A stretch of 64,000 nt of DNA from Heloderma charlesbogerti (lineage: Eukaryota > Chordata > Lepidosauria > Squamata > Helodermatidae), in assembly GCA_026122225.1 (NCBI GenBank), contig JANEZZ010001902.1:372001-436000 (forward strand), in the 5' to 3' direction. Below, one piece after another: positions 43,602-54,808 of this stretch. The position numbers and the translations under genes were made by a program. Under the pieces are notes generated by a model, which was given only the letters and a program-made list of their open reading frames with translations, was not told the origin of the DNA and ran no database searches. The first letter of the stretch is position 1, and every line of letters begins with the position of its first letter.

Positions 43602-43953
43602 TAGGGTCTCCCTGTGTCCTATTTTACAGAGTACAGCCTTCTATTTGAAAAGCAGTCAGAGGACAGTCCTTTATTTGAAGGCTCTCCAGTCCAAGCCCAG
43701 TTTCAAGATACAGAACCATCAGAAGGGAGAGCAGCAGGGGCCTTGAAGTTGCCCATCAATAGGTAGCACCTGGACAGCAGACTGAGCAGGTACACAGGTC
43801 ATCCCTTCAGCCGCTTCCCCACTATGGTGAGAAGAATTGTATTTAAACTGTAGTAATTACTTCTAAATATGCATCTCTATATATAAATTAGCATGTGCAA
43901 ATGTTATGTAGATCTATGACTTCTCTTTTGTCCTTTTTTTGGTGATGTGTAGG
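43602..43953 (+). mobile_element. hAT-like MITE of the 'GGGTGGCC' family, copy d
   Basis: Starts tagggtctccctgtgtccta, has a single 'tctatttgaaaagcagtcagaggac' unit in place of the array of copy c, then 'ccagtccaagcccagtttcaagata', 'agcacctggacagcagactgagca' and 'gcatctctatatataaattagcatgtgcaaatgttatg'. Confidence 0.62.
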
Positions 43954-44769
43954 GGTGGAATCCAACAGGGCACTTATGCTGCATACTCTTGCACTTCGCT
44001 GATTCCATTGCAGGAGCAGGACCCACCACTTGCGCAACAGACGTTTAGTGCTTCCCAGAGGAAGCCCTGAAATGAGTGGAAACACTTGTTTCTTGATTGG
44101 GACAGGTCAGCGGAGCTCCCTTACATGAGCTTCACCAACCCGCCCCGTTCCAGAAACTAGCATTTTCTCTTGTTTTCTGTTGCCCCAGAAGCACTAAAGC
44201 TTCATTGTGCAAGTGGTAGGTGCCGCTTGCAGATGGGAATTGGCGGGGTGGAAGAAAATTGGCGGAGATGTGAGCACCCCACTGGATTCTGCCCTAAGCG
44301 ACCACCTTCATTATAGCTGTCTTAATGCTAAGGCTTAAAGCCTTCTCTTTGAGAAGGAAGAGTCTTGTGCAATTGTATAAAGGACATCAAAATAAACTTT
44401 GCTAAAAGGTGTCAAAAATAAATATGATGATCTCTCAACACAATTTATCTTTATGACCCTCGGGGAAATCAGAATAATTGCTTAATTTATATTCCCATTT
44501 ACATTCATCAAGTAAAAGAGTCCATGGTATTATTATGACACTTGTAAAACAGCCCATGACTTAAAAGTGAAGCAAAGTAGCTGTTAATCTGTGTACAATT
44601 CAGTTCATGTTGATATTTTTACTTTCCTTGCTGAAAACATCTGATACTTGGATGGTGGACACTAGCTATATACAGCAAGAAGCTTTGGTAGCTGGTTTTT
44701 CCATTAGGGCTACCAGCAGGTGCTCAGACTTATTTAACACATCTGTATCTTGCTCTTCTTCCATGAAAG
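43954..44769. other. Spacer; possible conserved non-coding block 44390-44600
   Basis: No recognised repeat. The stretch 44390-44600 is non-repetitive with AT-rich words (agaataattgcttaattta). Possible conserved element, untested. Confidence 0.28.
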
Positions 44770-44930
44770 ACACCCTGGATCTCAGGCTATCTTTCATGGG
44801 GCTTTCATTTTATTCTCACAATGGGCTTGTGAGGTAGGCTCAACTGCAAGATGGTGATTTGCCCAAGGCTTTGAACCTGGGTTTCCTTCCACATCTCAGC
44901 CCAACATACTAGCTGCTATGCCATTAGCAC
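44770..44930 (-). mobile_element. MIR/Sauria-like SINE fragment
   Basis: The block 'ttctcacaatgggcttgtgaggtaggctcaactg...gatttgcccaagg..tttgaacctgggtttcct..actagctgctatgccatta' has the order of MIR-like and Sauria-like SINEs: core, then a reversed box B (ttgaacctggg) and tRNA head. Old; exact family uncertain. Confidence 0.6.
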
Positions 44931-44933
44931 AGC

Positions 44934-45052
44934 CTTGGCCAACCTGGCACCCTCCAGATGCTTTAGACTACAACTCCCATCATTCCCAGCCAGCCATGGG
45001 AGTTTGGACTGCAACTTTGAGAGTGGGGTGCCAGAGTTGGCGAAGGCTGCAT
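44934..45052. mobile_element. Foldback MITE, family B
   Basis: Ends 'agccttggccaacctggcaccctccagatgctt' and 'gtggggtgccagagttggcgaaggctgc', inverted. Right arm is more diverged. Confidence 0.72.
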
Positions 45053-45700
45053 TAGCAAAACACACTTTCAATAGGGCAAGTGGGATTAGAAGCCAATCAT
45101 CTCAGTTTTTATAAAAGCACAAAACACTCGCATTGGGAATGGATTTGGTCTGACAAAGGAAGCCTGTTTGAATCAACCTGTCTTGCTAAAACAGACCTGA
45201 TTACATTAATCATTTGTGTTCTTTATGGCCAAACAGAAAGGCTATATCTATCTTCTGTATCAAGACTATTCCCTGTTTGATGTGGATCTTGCTGCTTAGT
45301 ATAAACAGTTATTATAGGGCTGGAAAATGTTCCTAATCTACTAATGCAATGTAAAAGTGTGTCATAATTCACAGATCTCACACCCCCAAAATTCTACTTT
45401 CATCTTCAGATTAAGGCTCCTTTGATGAGTGGAAAATAACTTCTGTGAAGATAAATGTGTCTGCCGGAGGAGGGGGAAAAAATCATGTTTGCAACCAAAA
45501 CCTTGCCATTCTGGCATCCATGCGTTGGATCCAAAGGTGCCCTTCCATATACCAAAAATATCTTCCACTCTCATGAAAGGGCAAGTTTACACCTTGTGCT
45601 AGAGTGCTGCATGAGAAAATTCAAACTTAATCCAACAATGTTCCTCCTCTGGTGCAAGAGTTTATGCAATCTCTTGCAGAAGCATTAGAACCTACATATT
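45053..45700. other. Spacer, nothing recognised
   Basis: About 650 bp without a recognised gene or repeat. Confidence 0.35.
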
Positions 45701-45869
45701 TGTCCTGCGATAGCTGGGTCAAGCTCAGTCCTGAGGCAAACTATGGGACAAATCCATTCAGTAAAATCAGAAGGCAGGCAAAGATCAGAAGCACAGTATT
45801 AGTAGGCAAGAAGAAGGGCAGTCCAAAAAGGGGGGTCTCAGGCAGAGCCAAAGTTGCTAGGGAACATGA

Positions 45870-46169
45870 GCGGAGATTCCATCAAATTTGCTACCCCAAG
45901 ATATACTAATAGCCATCAATTTGGAGGGTTTTGAAAAGGCATTATACAAATTTATGGAGGATAAGACTAACAATGGCTACATGCTACTTCCAGTATCAGA
46001 GGCAGTATGCCCCTCTATACCAGTTGCTGGGGACAACTGCGAGTGTTATTGAGCTCAAATCTGTCCTACTTGTGGGTTTTCCACAGGCAACTGGTTGGCC
46101 ACTGTGTGAACAGAATGCTGGACTAGACTGACCTTTGGCCTGATCCAGCATGGTTCTTCTTATGTTCTT
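45870..46169 (+). mobile_element. CR1-like LINE 3' end ('TTCTTATG' tail)
   Basis: Contains 'catcaatttggagggttttgaaaagg', 'atgctacttccagtatcagaggcagtatgcc', 'caactggttggccactgtgtgaacag' and ends in ttcttcttatgttcttatg. Same family as 7811-9835. The word atga flanks both sides (45866-45869, 46170-46173), and the LTR-like sequence runs on beyond. Confidence 0.85.
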
Positions 46170-46358
46170 ATGAAGTCAAGCACAGACAAGCAGTCCAAAC
46201 TGAACACAATCCAAGGAACAGGGTCTTATTAGGAGTTCAGAGGTCAACAGCATAAGAGATCAGTTCAAAGAAGCAGCAAAGTCAGGAAAACTAGGTTGCA
46301 AGGTTCAGGGAGCTGAGATAAAGGTGTTGTTCCAGCAACCAGCAGGCCTCAGCTAAAA

Positions 46359-46367
46359 GCTTTTATA
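46359..46367 (-). promoter_or_regulatory. TATA box of putative LTR
   Basis: Complement reads tataaaagc. Its position between the open acidic stretch and the aataag signal fits the U3/R border of an LTR. Confidence 0.4.
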
Positions 46368-46900
46368 GTAAAGTCTCCTAGCCAACACCTAGGTACAGCT
46401 GAAAATTATTAGACCTGGTTTCAGAATCTCCCTACCTCTGAAGAGCCCCTTGCTCTCACATAGACCCTTACTTTCATGTAGCCTGGTTGCTGTAGGTCTT
46501 GAGGTGCACGCTTCACCTCTGAGTGGCAGCATGTATCTCCACCTTCTGGCACTTTAAGGCTGGGTGGATGCTCAGCCTCCTTCTGAGACTCTACAGGGGA
46601 GGTACAGTCCTCAGGTGGCCCATCTGGGGGTTCCACAGAGTCCACCTTTGCTGGAGGACCCAGTGTAGCTTCTCCACTGATGCTGGAGGAGCCTGGGGTT
46701 TCATTAGCGTCAGGGGGACCCACAGAGTTTTTAGACCCCACAGTATCAGAGTCTTCATCTGAAGAGTTCTCCTGGCCTGATTCTGGATCAGGCATGATGC
46801 TGTTCCAGCAGTGCATGAGCTCTTGCACAAACATCTGCAGAACAGCAATAGCAGCACTCCTGTGCACAGGTCTTTGGTTCCAACCCCAGGTCTATATGTT

Positions 46901-47494
46901 CCTATTAGATTATTTCAAATGACAACTATCTATTGAATCCATACTATTTATTTATTACATATTGATTGTTTATTCAAGATTCAAGGGAATTCATGCATTT
47001 GTGGAGTTGGAGCACTGTTGAAGCAAAATAGAAAGTGGGAGCAGTTTTTGTAGGAGTGTGCATACATCTTTTCACATGAGTACATGGACCTCACAAGCCA
47101 CCTGCACTCCACATTCTCCAAGATGTCTATCACCCCAGCTATTTCAGTAAAGCTTATAGCCCTGAGCACACCAAGTACATGACAGAAAACACCACCACAC
47201 AGGCTCCCTCTGGCCTTGTGTGCCCCTGGTTGTGCCTCTCCTTTGTCAGCGTGGCTGTAGAAATAGGTTATATTTGATCAGACTGCCTGTCACTTGATAT
47301 TCTTGTGCCTCTGGGTTACATTCCTGAACTTGGTCTGAGTAACTGGGCCATCTGGGGATGGGCACATTAACATTTTGATTCACAGTGACTTCAGATGAAG
47401 GAATTTCAATTCCCTGAAGATCTGGAATGTGGCCTAAGTCTATTTACAGCATCCTAGCAAGCGTTAAGTACCAAAGCACATCTTATAGAGGTCA
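46901..47494. other. Spacer, nothing recognised
   Basis: About 600 bp without a supportable feature. Confidence 0.35.
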
Positions 47495-47640
47495 TTTCTT
47501 TATTTATATTTATGTATTAGATTATTTTTAGGTAATCTTTCAGGGGAAAAACCCTCCCAAGGCAGGTTACAGTAATATAATACAACAACCACAAAAACAA
47601 ATCTATCTGTCTATCTATCTCTCATAAACAACAGTAAATT
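47495..47640 (-). mobile_element. L2-clade LINE 3' UTR fragment
   Basis: 'ttatttatatttatgtattagatt' followed by 'aatctttcaggggaaaaaccctcccaaggcaggttacagtaat' corresponds to the L2 3' end. A (ctat)n tract lies at 47600-47622. Confidence 0.5.
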
Positions 47641-47888
47641 AACAACTAATAAAATGTATAGTTGTAGCTAGAGATGTGAAGGCCTGGGAAAAAAATGGAA
47701 AAATTCTGGAGGAAACCATTTTTTTCCCAACAACCGTTTTTGGATTTTTTTGAAAAATTGGAAAAATTGACCAGCTTTGGATTATGAAATGTTTTCTTTT
47801 AGAATTTAAAACAAGGTGTTTATATATTGTTACCAAGCCTTTACTCCCCCCCGCAAATGATTTCTAAAAACGATGTAATAAGACTTTT

Positions 47889-48772
47889 ATAGATAGACTA
47901 GAGATGTAAAATGTCTGGAAATAATGAAGCCATGGGGGAAAATGTTTTTTAATCCTCTCTGTAAGATTCTCAGCATTTCTTATTAAAATTATTTAACCAA
48001 TGTATCTATTACTGATAAACATTTTGGGATGCTCCAAGTCATGCTCAATTTCCCAACATGTGAATAGAGCCACCATATCGTAATATGGAAGAAAATGTAT
48101 ATTCTTGACAGTTTGAATTTTGTTCCACAGAGTCCTGTGTTTCTGAACTTGTCTTTCTCATTCTCAAGGTCTTCCTGCTTCTTCTTCTAGGATGATTCAG
48201 ATGTTTCAGGGACTACTTGCTGAAGTTCCCTCTGGTCGGAACTAGGAACTTAAAATATGTTACGTCTAACTTGGTTTGCTCATAGAATTAATCATGTCTG
48301 GTATATTAAAATTTAAAAGTACAGTTTATTCAGACAATAATTACACATTTACAGAGTTCACTTTTTAAAGTTTTCAAATATAACGATAATTTTATGAACA
48401 ATTATACATAATATAACTTTAGGAACATAAATGCGGCTTTATGTTCCTAAAGCAGCCTTCCTCAACCTGGTGCCCTACAGATGTTTTGGACTACAGTGCC
48501 CAGCATTCCTGACCATTGGCCATCCTGCCTGAGGCTAACAGGAGCTGAAGTCCAAAGTATCTGGAGGGCACCAGGTTGGGGAAGGCTGTCCTAAAAGAAC
48601 AAAGTATCTTTAGATCTTTAAGGAGTGCTAAAAGAAAGTATTGGTTATTTTTTCATTCTTCCCAAAATTTCTGTATGTCTGTTTTTTCTGAACACCCCCC
48701 CCCCGCCACCGAAAAAACAGTGTTTTTTTCCCCCCATGGCTTCAAAATGTCCGGAAATTTTAAATCTTTAGT
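47889..48772. mobile_element. hAT-like element with about 48-bp inverted ends
   Basis: The left end tagagatgtaaaatgtctgg..aatgaagccatgggggaaaa pairs with the right end, whose complement reads 'taaagatttaaaatttccggacattttgaagccatggggg'. A second left-end-like sequence, ctagagatgtgaaggcctgg, is at 47669, so two copies may overlap. The inside (47980-48450) is AT-rich with no clear transposase frame, and a family B MITE is inserted at 48451-48590. Confidence 0.65.
48451..48592. mobile_element. Foldback MITE, family B, inside hAT-like element
   Basis: Runs from cagccttcctcaacctggtg to 'ccaggttggggaaggctg', arms inverted over the full length. Direct repeats tcctaaa on both sides (about 48443 and 48590) fit an 8-bp hAT-type duplication with one change. 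Confidence 0.88.
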
Positions 48773-48789
48773 CGTAGCTCAGCTAAAGA

Positions 48790-49600
48790 TTTAAACTATT
48801 TCAAAATCAGCAGGGTCATAAAACCATTTAAAAATCTGTATCCAAAGGGGCCAGTTGCACTTCACTGGGTAAAGAATTCCATAAATGTGGGGCCACCATT
48901 GAAAAGGCCTGCTCTATCATACCAGCCAACCTAATTGATCTTGCTGATGGGTATAGGAGGAGGGCCTCCAATGCTGATTTCAAGACATGGGCAGGTTCCT
49001 GTGGGTGAAAGGGGTCTTTCAATTAACCTTCTCCCAAACCGTCTAAGGCAGAGGTGGGCAACTTGTGGCCTTCCAGATGTTTTGTCTGGATTAAACTTCA
49101 GCTTTAGTGACCACATCCAACACAGAACACAACCTCCTCCAGGCACCCATTTAGGACTTCCACAACTTCCCTGGGACTAGTAGTTGAAAATGAGGGATAC
49201 GGTTGGGTGTCATCTGCATATTAGTGACACTGCCATTAAAACCCCTGGATGACTTCTCCCAGTTGTTTTATATAGATGTTAAAAATCATGGGGGGGGGCA
49301 AGATGGAACCCTAAGGTACCCCGGAACAGAAATCTTGAGCACCACCTTCTGAAAGACTCAAGCCTCCATGACACCATGCCCTCAAAGCCCATCCTGGGCA
49401 GGTGGCCCAGAAGGACACCATGGGTCATGCTATCAACAGCAGCTAAGAGGTCTAGGAGAACTAATAGTGCTCGCCCATTCCCCAGCCTAAGTCATCCGCC
49501 AGGCTAACCAAGGCACTTTCTGCCCCAAACCCAGGCATGAAACCAGACTAGAACGGATCCAAATATTCAAGATCACTTACGGTTGAGATACCTTGTATTC
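48790..49600 (-). mobile_element. L2-clade LINE fragment, palm and C-terminus, decayed
   Basis: Minus-strand frame 48828-49022 reads 'AHVLKSALEALLLYPSARSIRLAGMIEQAFSMVAPHLWNSLPSEVQLAP', the L2 C-terminal line. From 49075 to 49600 the sequence matches the upstream RT palm region ('gggtgtcatctgcatattagtgacac', '..cctaaggtaccccggaacag'). A MITE terminus 'cagaggtgggcaacttgtggcc' is inserted at 49050. Confidence 0.78.
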
Positions 49601-51691
49601 CAGCCTTGTGCATATGTGACAGAAATAACACTTGTCTATACATTTTCACCTCTCCCATCTGCCACATTTGAGAACTAAGCAAGTATTTAAGTTTATTTCA
49701 TACTCCTTTAAAGACATTTTGCAGCCTGAGACAACTTACTTAGGGTGCAATTCTATGTATGTTTAGACAGAAAAAAGTCCTACAACTCCTAGCATTCCCC
49801 AGCCAGCCAGGTAATTTATTTCATCCACAAACAAGACTAGGAGAACCAGCTTCTCATATTTACTTAATGCTTACCTCTTACTTAGTTCAAAAGGTTTTCC
49901 AACCTCCATTTAAGTAACCAATCTCTCCCCATGACATATTAAGGATGTGTTGATCATTCAGCAAGGATCCTGAATGGCAGAAGCTTTATGTTTAAAATAG
50001 CCCAATTACAGATACTGGGGGTGGGGGGATAAGGTTGATTTGGGAAACAGAACATACATCTAGCATGTCATAAAGCTGCCCTGAGTGCCATTTTTTGTAG
50101 AAAGGTGTATAAATCAATCAAACAAACAAAACAAATAAATAAATAGTATTCTAACTAATGAACATATGGGGTTGTCATACTTAGGATAGATCCATTAAAA
50201 TCAATTAGGCTTAACTTAATTGTGACTACCTTAAATCCTGTTGATTTGAATGGGTCTACTCTAAACATGCTTGGAGCCAATCCACTGACCACCATTGTCA
50301 AGACAATATACGTAACTTGACAATTGCCTAATCAGGACGGAAAGCATGTCTCTGCCTTCCCACTGACAAAAGCAGTCAACACCCTCTAATCCTGTGGAAC
50401 CTTGGCCAACAAGGATGGGGCAAGAATTGTATGACCCTGTTAAAGAAATAATATCTTCTTGGCCAGCTTTCTTTCACAACGGTTACGCCAAGGTGGGGTG
50501 ATCATAGCATTATATTTTAATGATATTTCTACCTATCTAAAAAAATGTGATAACATGCTCCAAACCTTCAGGGTTCCAGGGATAAGATCTTAAACAGACA
50601 CACCAAGCTTTCCCGTGCAAAGTTACTAATTATTTTCTGTGGAACTACCTGTTGGCACTACTACTGTTCCATGCTGCTTTGCCGTCATTTGCTGCAAAGT
50701 GAAAACATTCACTATTTCGTTTTTACTTTACTGCATTGTGACACTTTAGCATTCAAGTACCAGAGTTCTTGAAACCTCTACCCACATCTTGATAAAAAGC
50801 AGACATTGGTAAACATTACTTGATTGGTCCATGAACTTGCAGTTGTGTTTGTTCAGCATACAGTATATATCTAAGGCTCTGATGATTATCCATCCTATGT
50901 TGCTCAACTGACTAATAAAAAAGGCAAACATACACTGCGGTATCTATTTTTCACTGCCTTTTATATTTAAAAGCAGGAAGCAATGAGAAGCAGAGAGCCA
51001 TAAATCTCTCTGCAACCCAACATAACAAAATATTGTGTTCCTTCTTATTTCTTAAGCGATCATCTGCTGAAAGATCGCCTTCTCAGAGAGGTGGAGCAAC
51101 AGCCATCAATTAAAGGTGAGCCAACGACAGAATGAAGACAATTTTGTATTTTCTGCTTTAAAGTCAGTTTAAAAGATCCTACTGAGGGGAGACATTGTAA
51201 ACACATACCACCGCCACACCCACTCTATCCTATGTTCCTTTACATTGTGAGGGGTCATTCTTGGCAGTGACATGGGGAATTCCAGTTTCTGCTTGTGACG
51301 TGCGAGTTAGATAAATTGCTCAACATGTGCATGCAGCCACGAGGAGTCACCACAGGCAAAAATAAAACAGCAGCTGTCATGAATAGCCCAATTTTACTTG
51401 CCATCTCTAACTAAAGAACTTGCAGTCCATGATGTTGCATTAATACCACATACTGTGAATAGATGCTTAATGTTGTTTAAAGTCATTTTTAATTTTAATT
51501 ATAGTTCGGAGTAGTTCATTAATTTAAACAGTCTGGTGGGTCCATATTACAAGCATGTCATCCCTATGAATATGCTTGTTCTTAGTAATGCACATTCTCA
51601 GTCTTTTGGCTGCCATCTTTATCATACTGCAATGGGATTCAAATACTCCTTGGATGGGCAGTTCTTGCTTCTGTCCCTCCTTTTCTTGATG
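49601..51691. other. Spacer, mostly unique; old foldback pieces; possible conserved block 50600-51450
   Basis: A half copy of foldback family A ('agggtgcaattctatgtatgtttagacag') is at 49743-49808 and a family C piece at 50165-50285. The segment from about 50600 to 51450 has no recognised repeat and a mixed composition; it could be conserved non-coding DNA but I cannot test it. No exon is supported. Confidence 0.3.
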
Positions 51692-51692
51692 T

Positions 51693-51830
51693 GACACCTT
51701 TCTCTAACCTGGTGCTCTCCAGATGTTTTGGACTATACCTCCCATCATCCCTGACCATTGGCTGTGGTCCTGGGACTTATGGGAATTGCAGTCCAAAATA
51801 ACGAGAGGGCAACGGGTTAGGAAAGGCTGC
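51693..51830. mobile_element. Foldback MITE, family B
   Basis: 'ctctaacctggtgctctccagatgttttggactata' against 'cagtccaaaataacgagagggcaacgggttaggaaaggc', centre 'gaccattggctgtggtcc'. Confidence 0.8.
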
Positions 51831-51857
51831 TCTATGATAACCCTAAAGTATAGTGCG

Positions 51858-51992
51858 GGCTTGAAACTACAGCATGTCTGTCAGAAGTAAATTCCATTGA
51901 CTTCAGCAGACCTTATTCCCATGTAAGTATGTATACCAGCCTTCCCCAACCTGGTGCCCTCCAGGTGTGTTGGACTACAACTCCCATCATAG
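51858..51992. mobile_element. Family C repeat followed by half of a family B MITE
   Basis: 'gtctgtcagaagtaaattccattgacttcagcagacctta' is family C (51865-51930). 'cagccttccccaacctggtgccctccaggtgtgttggactacaactcccatcat' (51938-51988) is a left half of family B with its right half missing. Confidence 0.65.
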
Positions 51993-52682
51993 TCAGATTG
52001 TATAGTTTCCATGATCATTCTTCATTCTTCTAGCAGTAGATTCTAGCATTTGGACTTTTTGCCTGGGGTTGTGGCCTTTGTTATATACTAGGAAGTTATG
52101 GGCCCTGTATTAACTTTTAGGCAGGATTATTAAGAATTGGTGTGATGTCATTGCACAGAAGCAGGGGTGGAAATTCGAATAAATCTGGCAAGAAAGAGAA
52201 ACTTTAAAAAAAAGAAAGAAATGGCAGCATTATAATAAGTTCTGAAATCATTCTGAGAAACATTCAGACTGAGGAAGGACGTTTGGCAAAGCAGGAGTGT
52301 GTGACACTTATGAACTTTGTAGGGCCCATTCTGATAACCAGAGTGTGAGGGCAAAACTGCAGCTTCACAATCCATCTTGCACAATCTAACGATACCTGTA
52401 GACCAAAAAGGCAAGGACTCTATCTTGTGCAGGTAGGTGGGGTCAATAGGTCAGATGTAGTCTGACTGAAACAGCAGAGGCATAAATCAGGTTGAGTAAT
52501 ACATTAAGAAGCGTATCTCAGACAAATGGAAACTTCAAATAGAGACACATAAGAGATCTTGCATGGCCTTGCAGATATATAATTGCTATTCACTCAAAGA
52601 TTAAAGTTGCATGCATTTACCGTCCCTTTTTCTCCCTTGTTCCATTTTGAATTTCTTTTGTACACTGAATTATCCATGACTC
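51993..52682. other. Spacer, nothing recognised
   Basis: About 690 bp without a supportable feature. Confidence 0.35.
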
Positions 52683-54130
52683 CATTTATTTATTTACTTA
52701 TTAAATTTCTAAACCGCCCCATAGCCAAAGTTCTCCAGGCAATTTGCAACAATTAAAATAATAAAAAACAGCATGATAAAATACAATATAAAAGTTTAAA
52801 AGTTAAAACTACAATATAAAATAAAAATAAAAACCCAAATAAAACCCAGCAGCAGTGCAAAGATTTAAAATAGAGTAACAGAGTTAAAACAACAGAAACT
52901 GAAAGGCTAAAATGCCTGGGGAAAATAAGAAGGTCTTTAGCTGGTGCTAAAAAGAGCACAATGTATGTGCCAGGTGAGCCTCTCTGGGAAGCTCATTCCA
53001 TAACCAGGGTGACACAACAGAAAAGGCCCTCTTTATAGTAGCCACCCATCTCACATCCTTTGGTGGGGACTCCCAGAGAAGGACTGCTGAGAACAATCTT
53101 TAGGGTCCAGGCAGGTATATATGGGAGGAGATGATCCTTCAGGTAAACTGGCCCCAAGACATTTAGGGCTTTGAATGTTAATACAAGCACTTGAATTGTG
53201 CCCAGAAATGGACTGGCAGCCAGTGCAAATGGAAAAGTACTGGCATAATATCATCATGTTGGCCAGTTGCTGTTAACAATCTTGTTGCCCTGTTTTGGAC
53301 CAGCTGAAGTTTCCAGACCAGGCACTGATTCAGAACAGCCACTGCTTCACCTGGATTTGATGAAAAGGATAGAGCTGAGTATCACCTGCATACTGATGAC
53401 ACCTCAGCCCACACATCTGAATAACCTCCCTCAGCCATTTCATGCAGATGTTAAGCAACATGGGAAATAGGACAGAGCCCTGTGGAACCTCATAGCATAG
53501 CTCCCAAGGCACAGAGCAATAATCCCACAGCACCACCTTCTGGACTTGGCCATCCTAGTGGGAATGGAACCACTACAATACAGTGCCTCCAACTCTCAAC
53601 CCAAACATCCTTTCCAGAAGGATATCATGGTCGATGGTATTGAAAGCTGCCTAGAGGTCCAAGAGACTCAGTAGGCCCATACTGCACCTGTCCCTCTCTA
53701 GAAAAGGGACATCCCACAGGGCGACCAAGGCAGTTTCCATTCTAAAAGTAATCCTTAAGCTCAATTGACATGGATCTAGATAATAAGTTTCATTCAAGAA
53801 TTGGCCGGCAACCACACACTCAGGCACCTTGCCCAGGAAGAGGATATTGGCTCTATAGTTGTTAACATCATCCAGGTCTAGGCTAGGCTTTTTCAGGAGT
53901 GGCCTAATTACCACCTCTGTTAAGGAGGATGGTACCACCCCCTCTTTCAAGAAGGAATTTACGACCACCTGCACCCAGCCACGCCTCCACTCCCTATTAG
54001 ATATAATAAGCTATGAAGGGAAAGGGTCAGGCACACAGATGATTGGCTGGACTTGGCCAGGCACCTTGTTCATATCCTTGGGCCTCAACAACTGAAACAC
54101 ATCCAATAAAACTGAACCAGACGGTGCTCT
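52683..54130 (-). mobile_element. L2-clade LINE, 3' ~1.45 kb, broken
   Basis: The 3' end is at 52683 (TTTATTTA and 'aaccgccccatagccaaagttctccaggcaatt'). Minus-strand pieces give RT fingers ('GVVPSSLTEVVIRPLLKKPSLDLDDVNNYR', 53651-53974), palm ('YEVPQGSVLFPMLLNICMKWLREVIQMCGLRCHQYAGDTQLYP', 53330-53536) and thumb (52993-53190). The catalytic YADD is YAGD here. Frames change between pieces. It is the longest L2 copy in the window. Confidence 0.85.
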
Positions 54131-54179
54131 GGGCACCTCTACTAATGGAACTGCATTAACTATGATGTCCAAGTTGTGA

Positions 54180-54345
54180 CAGATTTGAGTGACTTTGTAT
54201 TCAAAATGCCACGCATTTCACTCTCTTCCAGGCTAACCTACCTCACAGGTTTTTGTGAGGATAAAATTGGACGGTGGGGAAGAACTATGTCTGCCAACTT
54301 AAGCTCCTTGAAGAAAAGGAGCTTAAAATATATAGAAGGAGAAGG
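54180..54345 (+). mobile_element. MIR/Sauria-like SINE fragment
   Basis: 'ctacctcacaggtttttgtgaggataaaattggacgg' followed by 'ctgccaacttaagctccttgaag' parallels the 3' part of Sauria and MIR-like SINEs. Another piece with 'ggtcaggctgagagatattgatttcctcaaagctacccactgaatttcatggc' is at 54490-54545. Confidence 0.5.
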
Positions 54346-54555
54346 AGAAGAAGATTTCTACATCCCTTGAAGGAGCTCAGAGCAGCATGCATGGGGTTAT
54401 TTCTTTATATTTTAAGCAAATATTAGTTGCATTCTCTCTCATAAACGCCACCCAATAATCTCATTTTACTCTTAGAAGGACTCCATTCTGTAGGTCAGGC
54501 TGAGAGATATTGATTTCCTCAAAGCTACCCACTGAATTTCATGGCAAAGAGGTGC

Positions 54556-54620
54556 CATAGTTCCAGTCAGATGATGGGAGCTGTACTCCAACACATCTGG
54601 AAGTCACCAAGTTGGGGGAT
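54556..54620. mobile_element. Half of a family B foldback MITE
   Basis: Right arm only: 'gatgatgggagctgtactccaacacatctggaagtcaccaagttggggg'. Confidence 0.6.
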
Positions 54621-54666
54621 GTGTGGAGACCAAGCTGGTCTCACAGATCCGAACTCATCTCTCTTG

Positions 54667-54808
54667 TTCAGCCTTCCCTAACCTGGTAACCTCCAGATGT
54701 TTTGGACTTCAACTCCCAATAGCTCCAGTCAGCATGGCCAATGGTCAGGAATGCTGGGGGTTGCAGTCCAAAACATCTGGAGGGCATCCAGTTGGGAAAG
54801 GCTGTTCT
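54667..54808. mobile_element. Foldback MITE, family B, near complete
   Basis: From cagccttccctaacctggta to 'ggcatccagttgggaaaggctg', inverted arms throughout, centre 'cagtcagcatggccaatggtcagg'. One of the best-kept copies. Confidence 0.88.

Larger units (their letters stand above)
45701..46900 (-). mobile_element. Putative solo LTR of a retrotransposon
   Basis: On the minus strand, a TATA box (tataaaagc, complement of 46359-46367) lies in the middle, with an aataag-type signal about 130 bp downstream (complement of about 46226-46236). The sequence ahead of the TATA box is an open acidic/proline-rich stretch of 148 codons (46421-46867). The left edge starts tgtcctgcga (an LTR would end in ..ca on the minus strand). 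A CR1-like LINE fragment interrupts it at 45870-46169. I do not see the second LTR or gag/pol; the right edge is approximate. Superfamily unknown. Confidence 0.45.

Noticed and set aside
46421..46867. Minus-strand acidic 148-codon frame as a host exon
   Set aside because: No known domain, and it is next to a TATA box and poly(A)-like signal in LTR order. I list it as part of a putative LTR instead.
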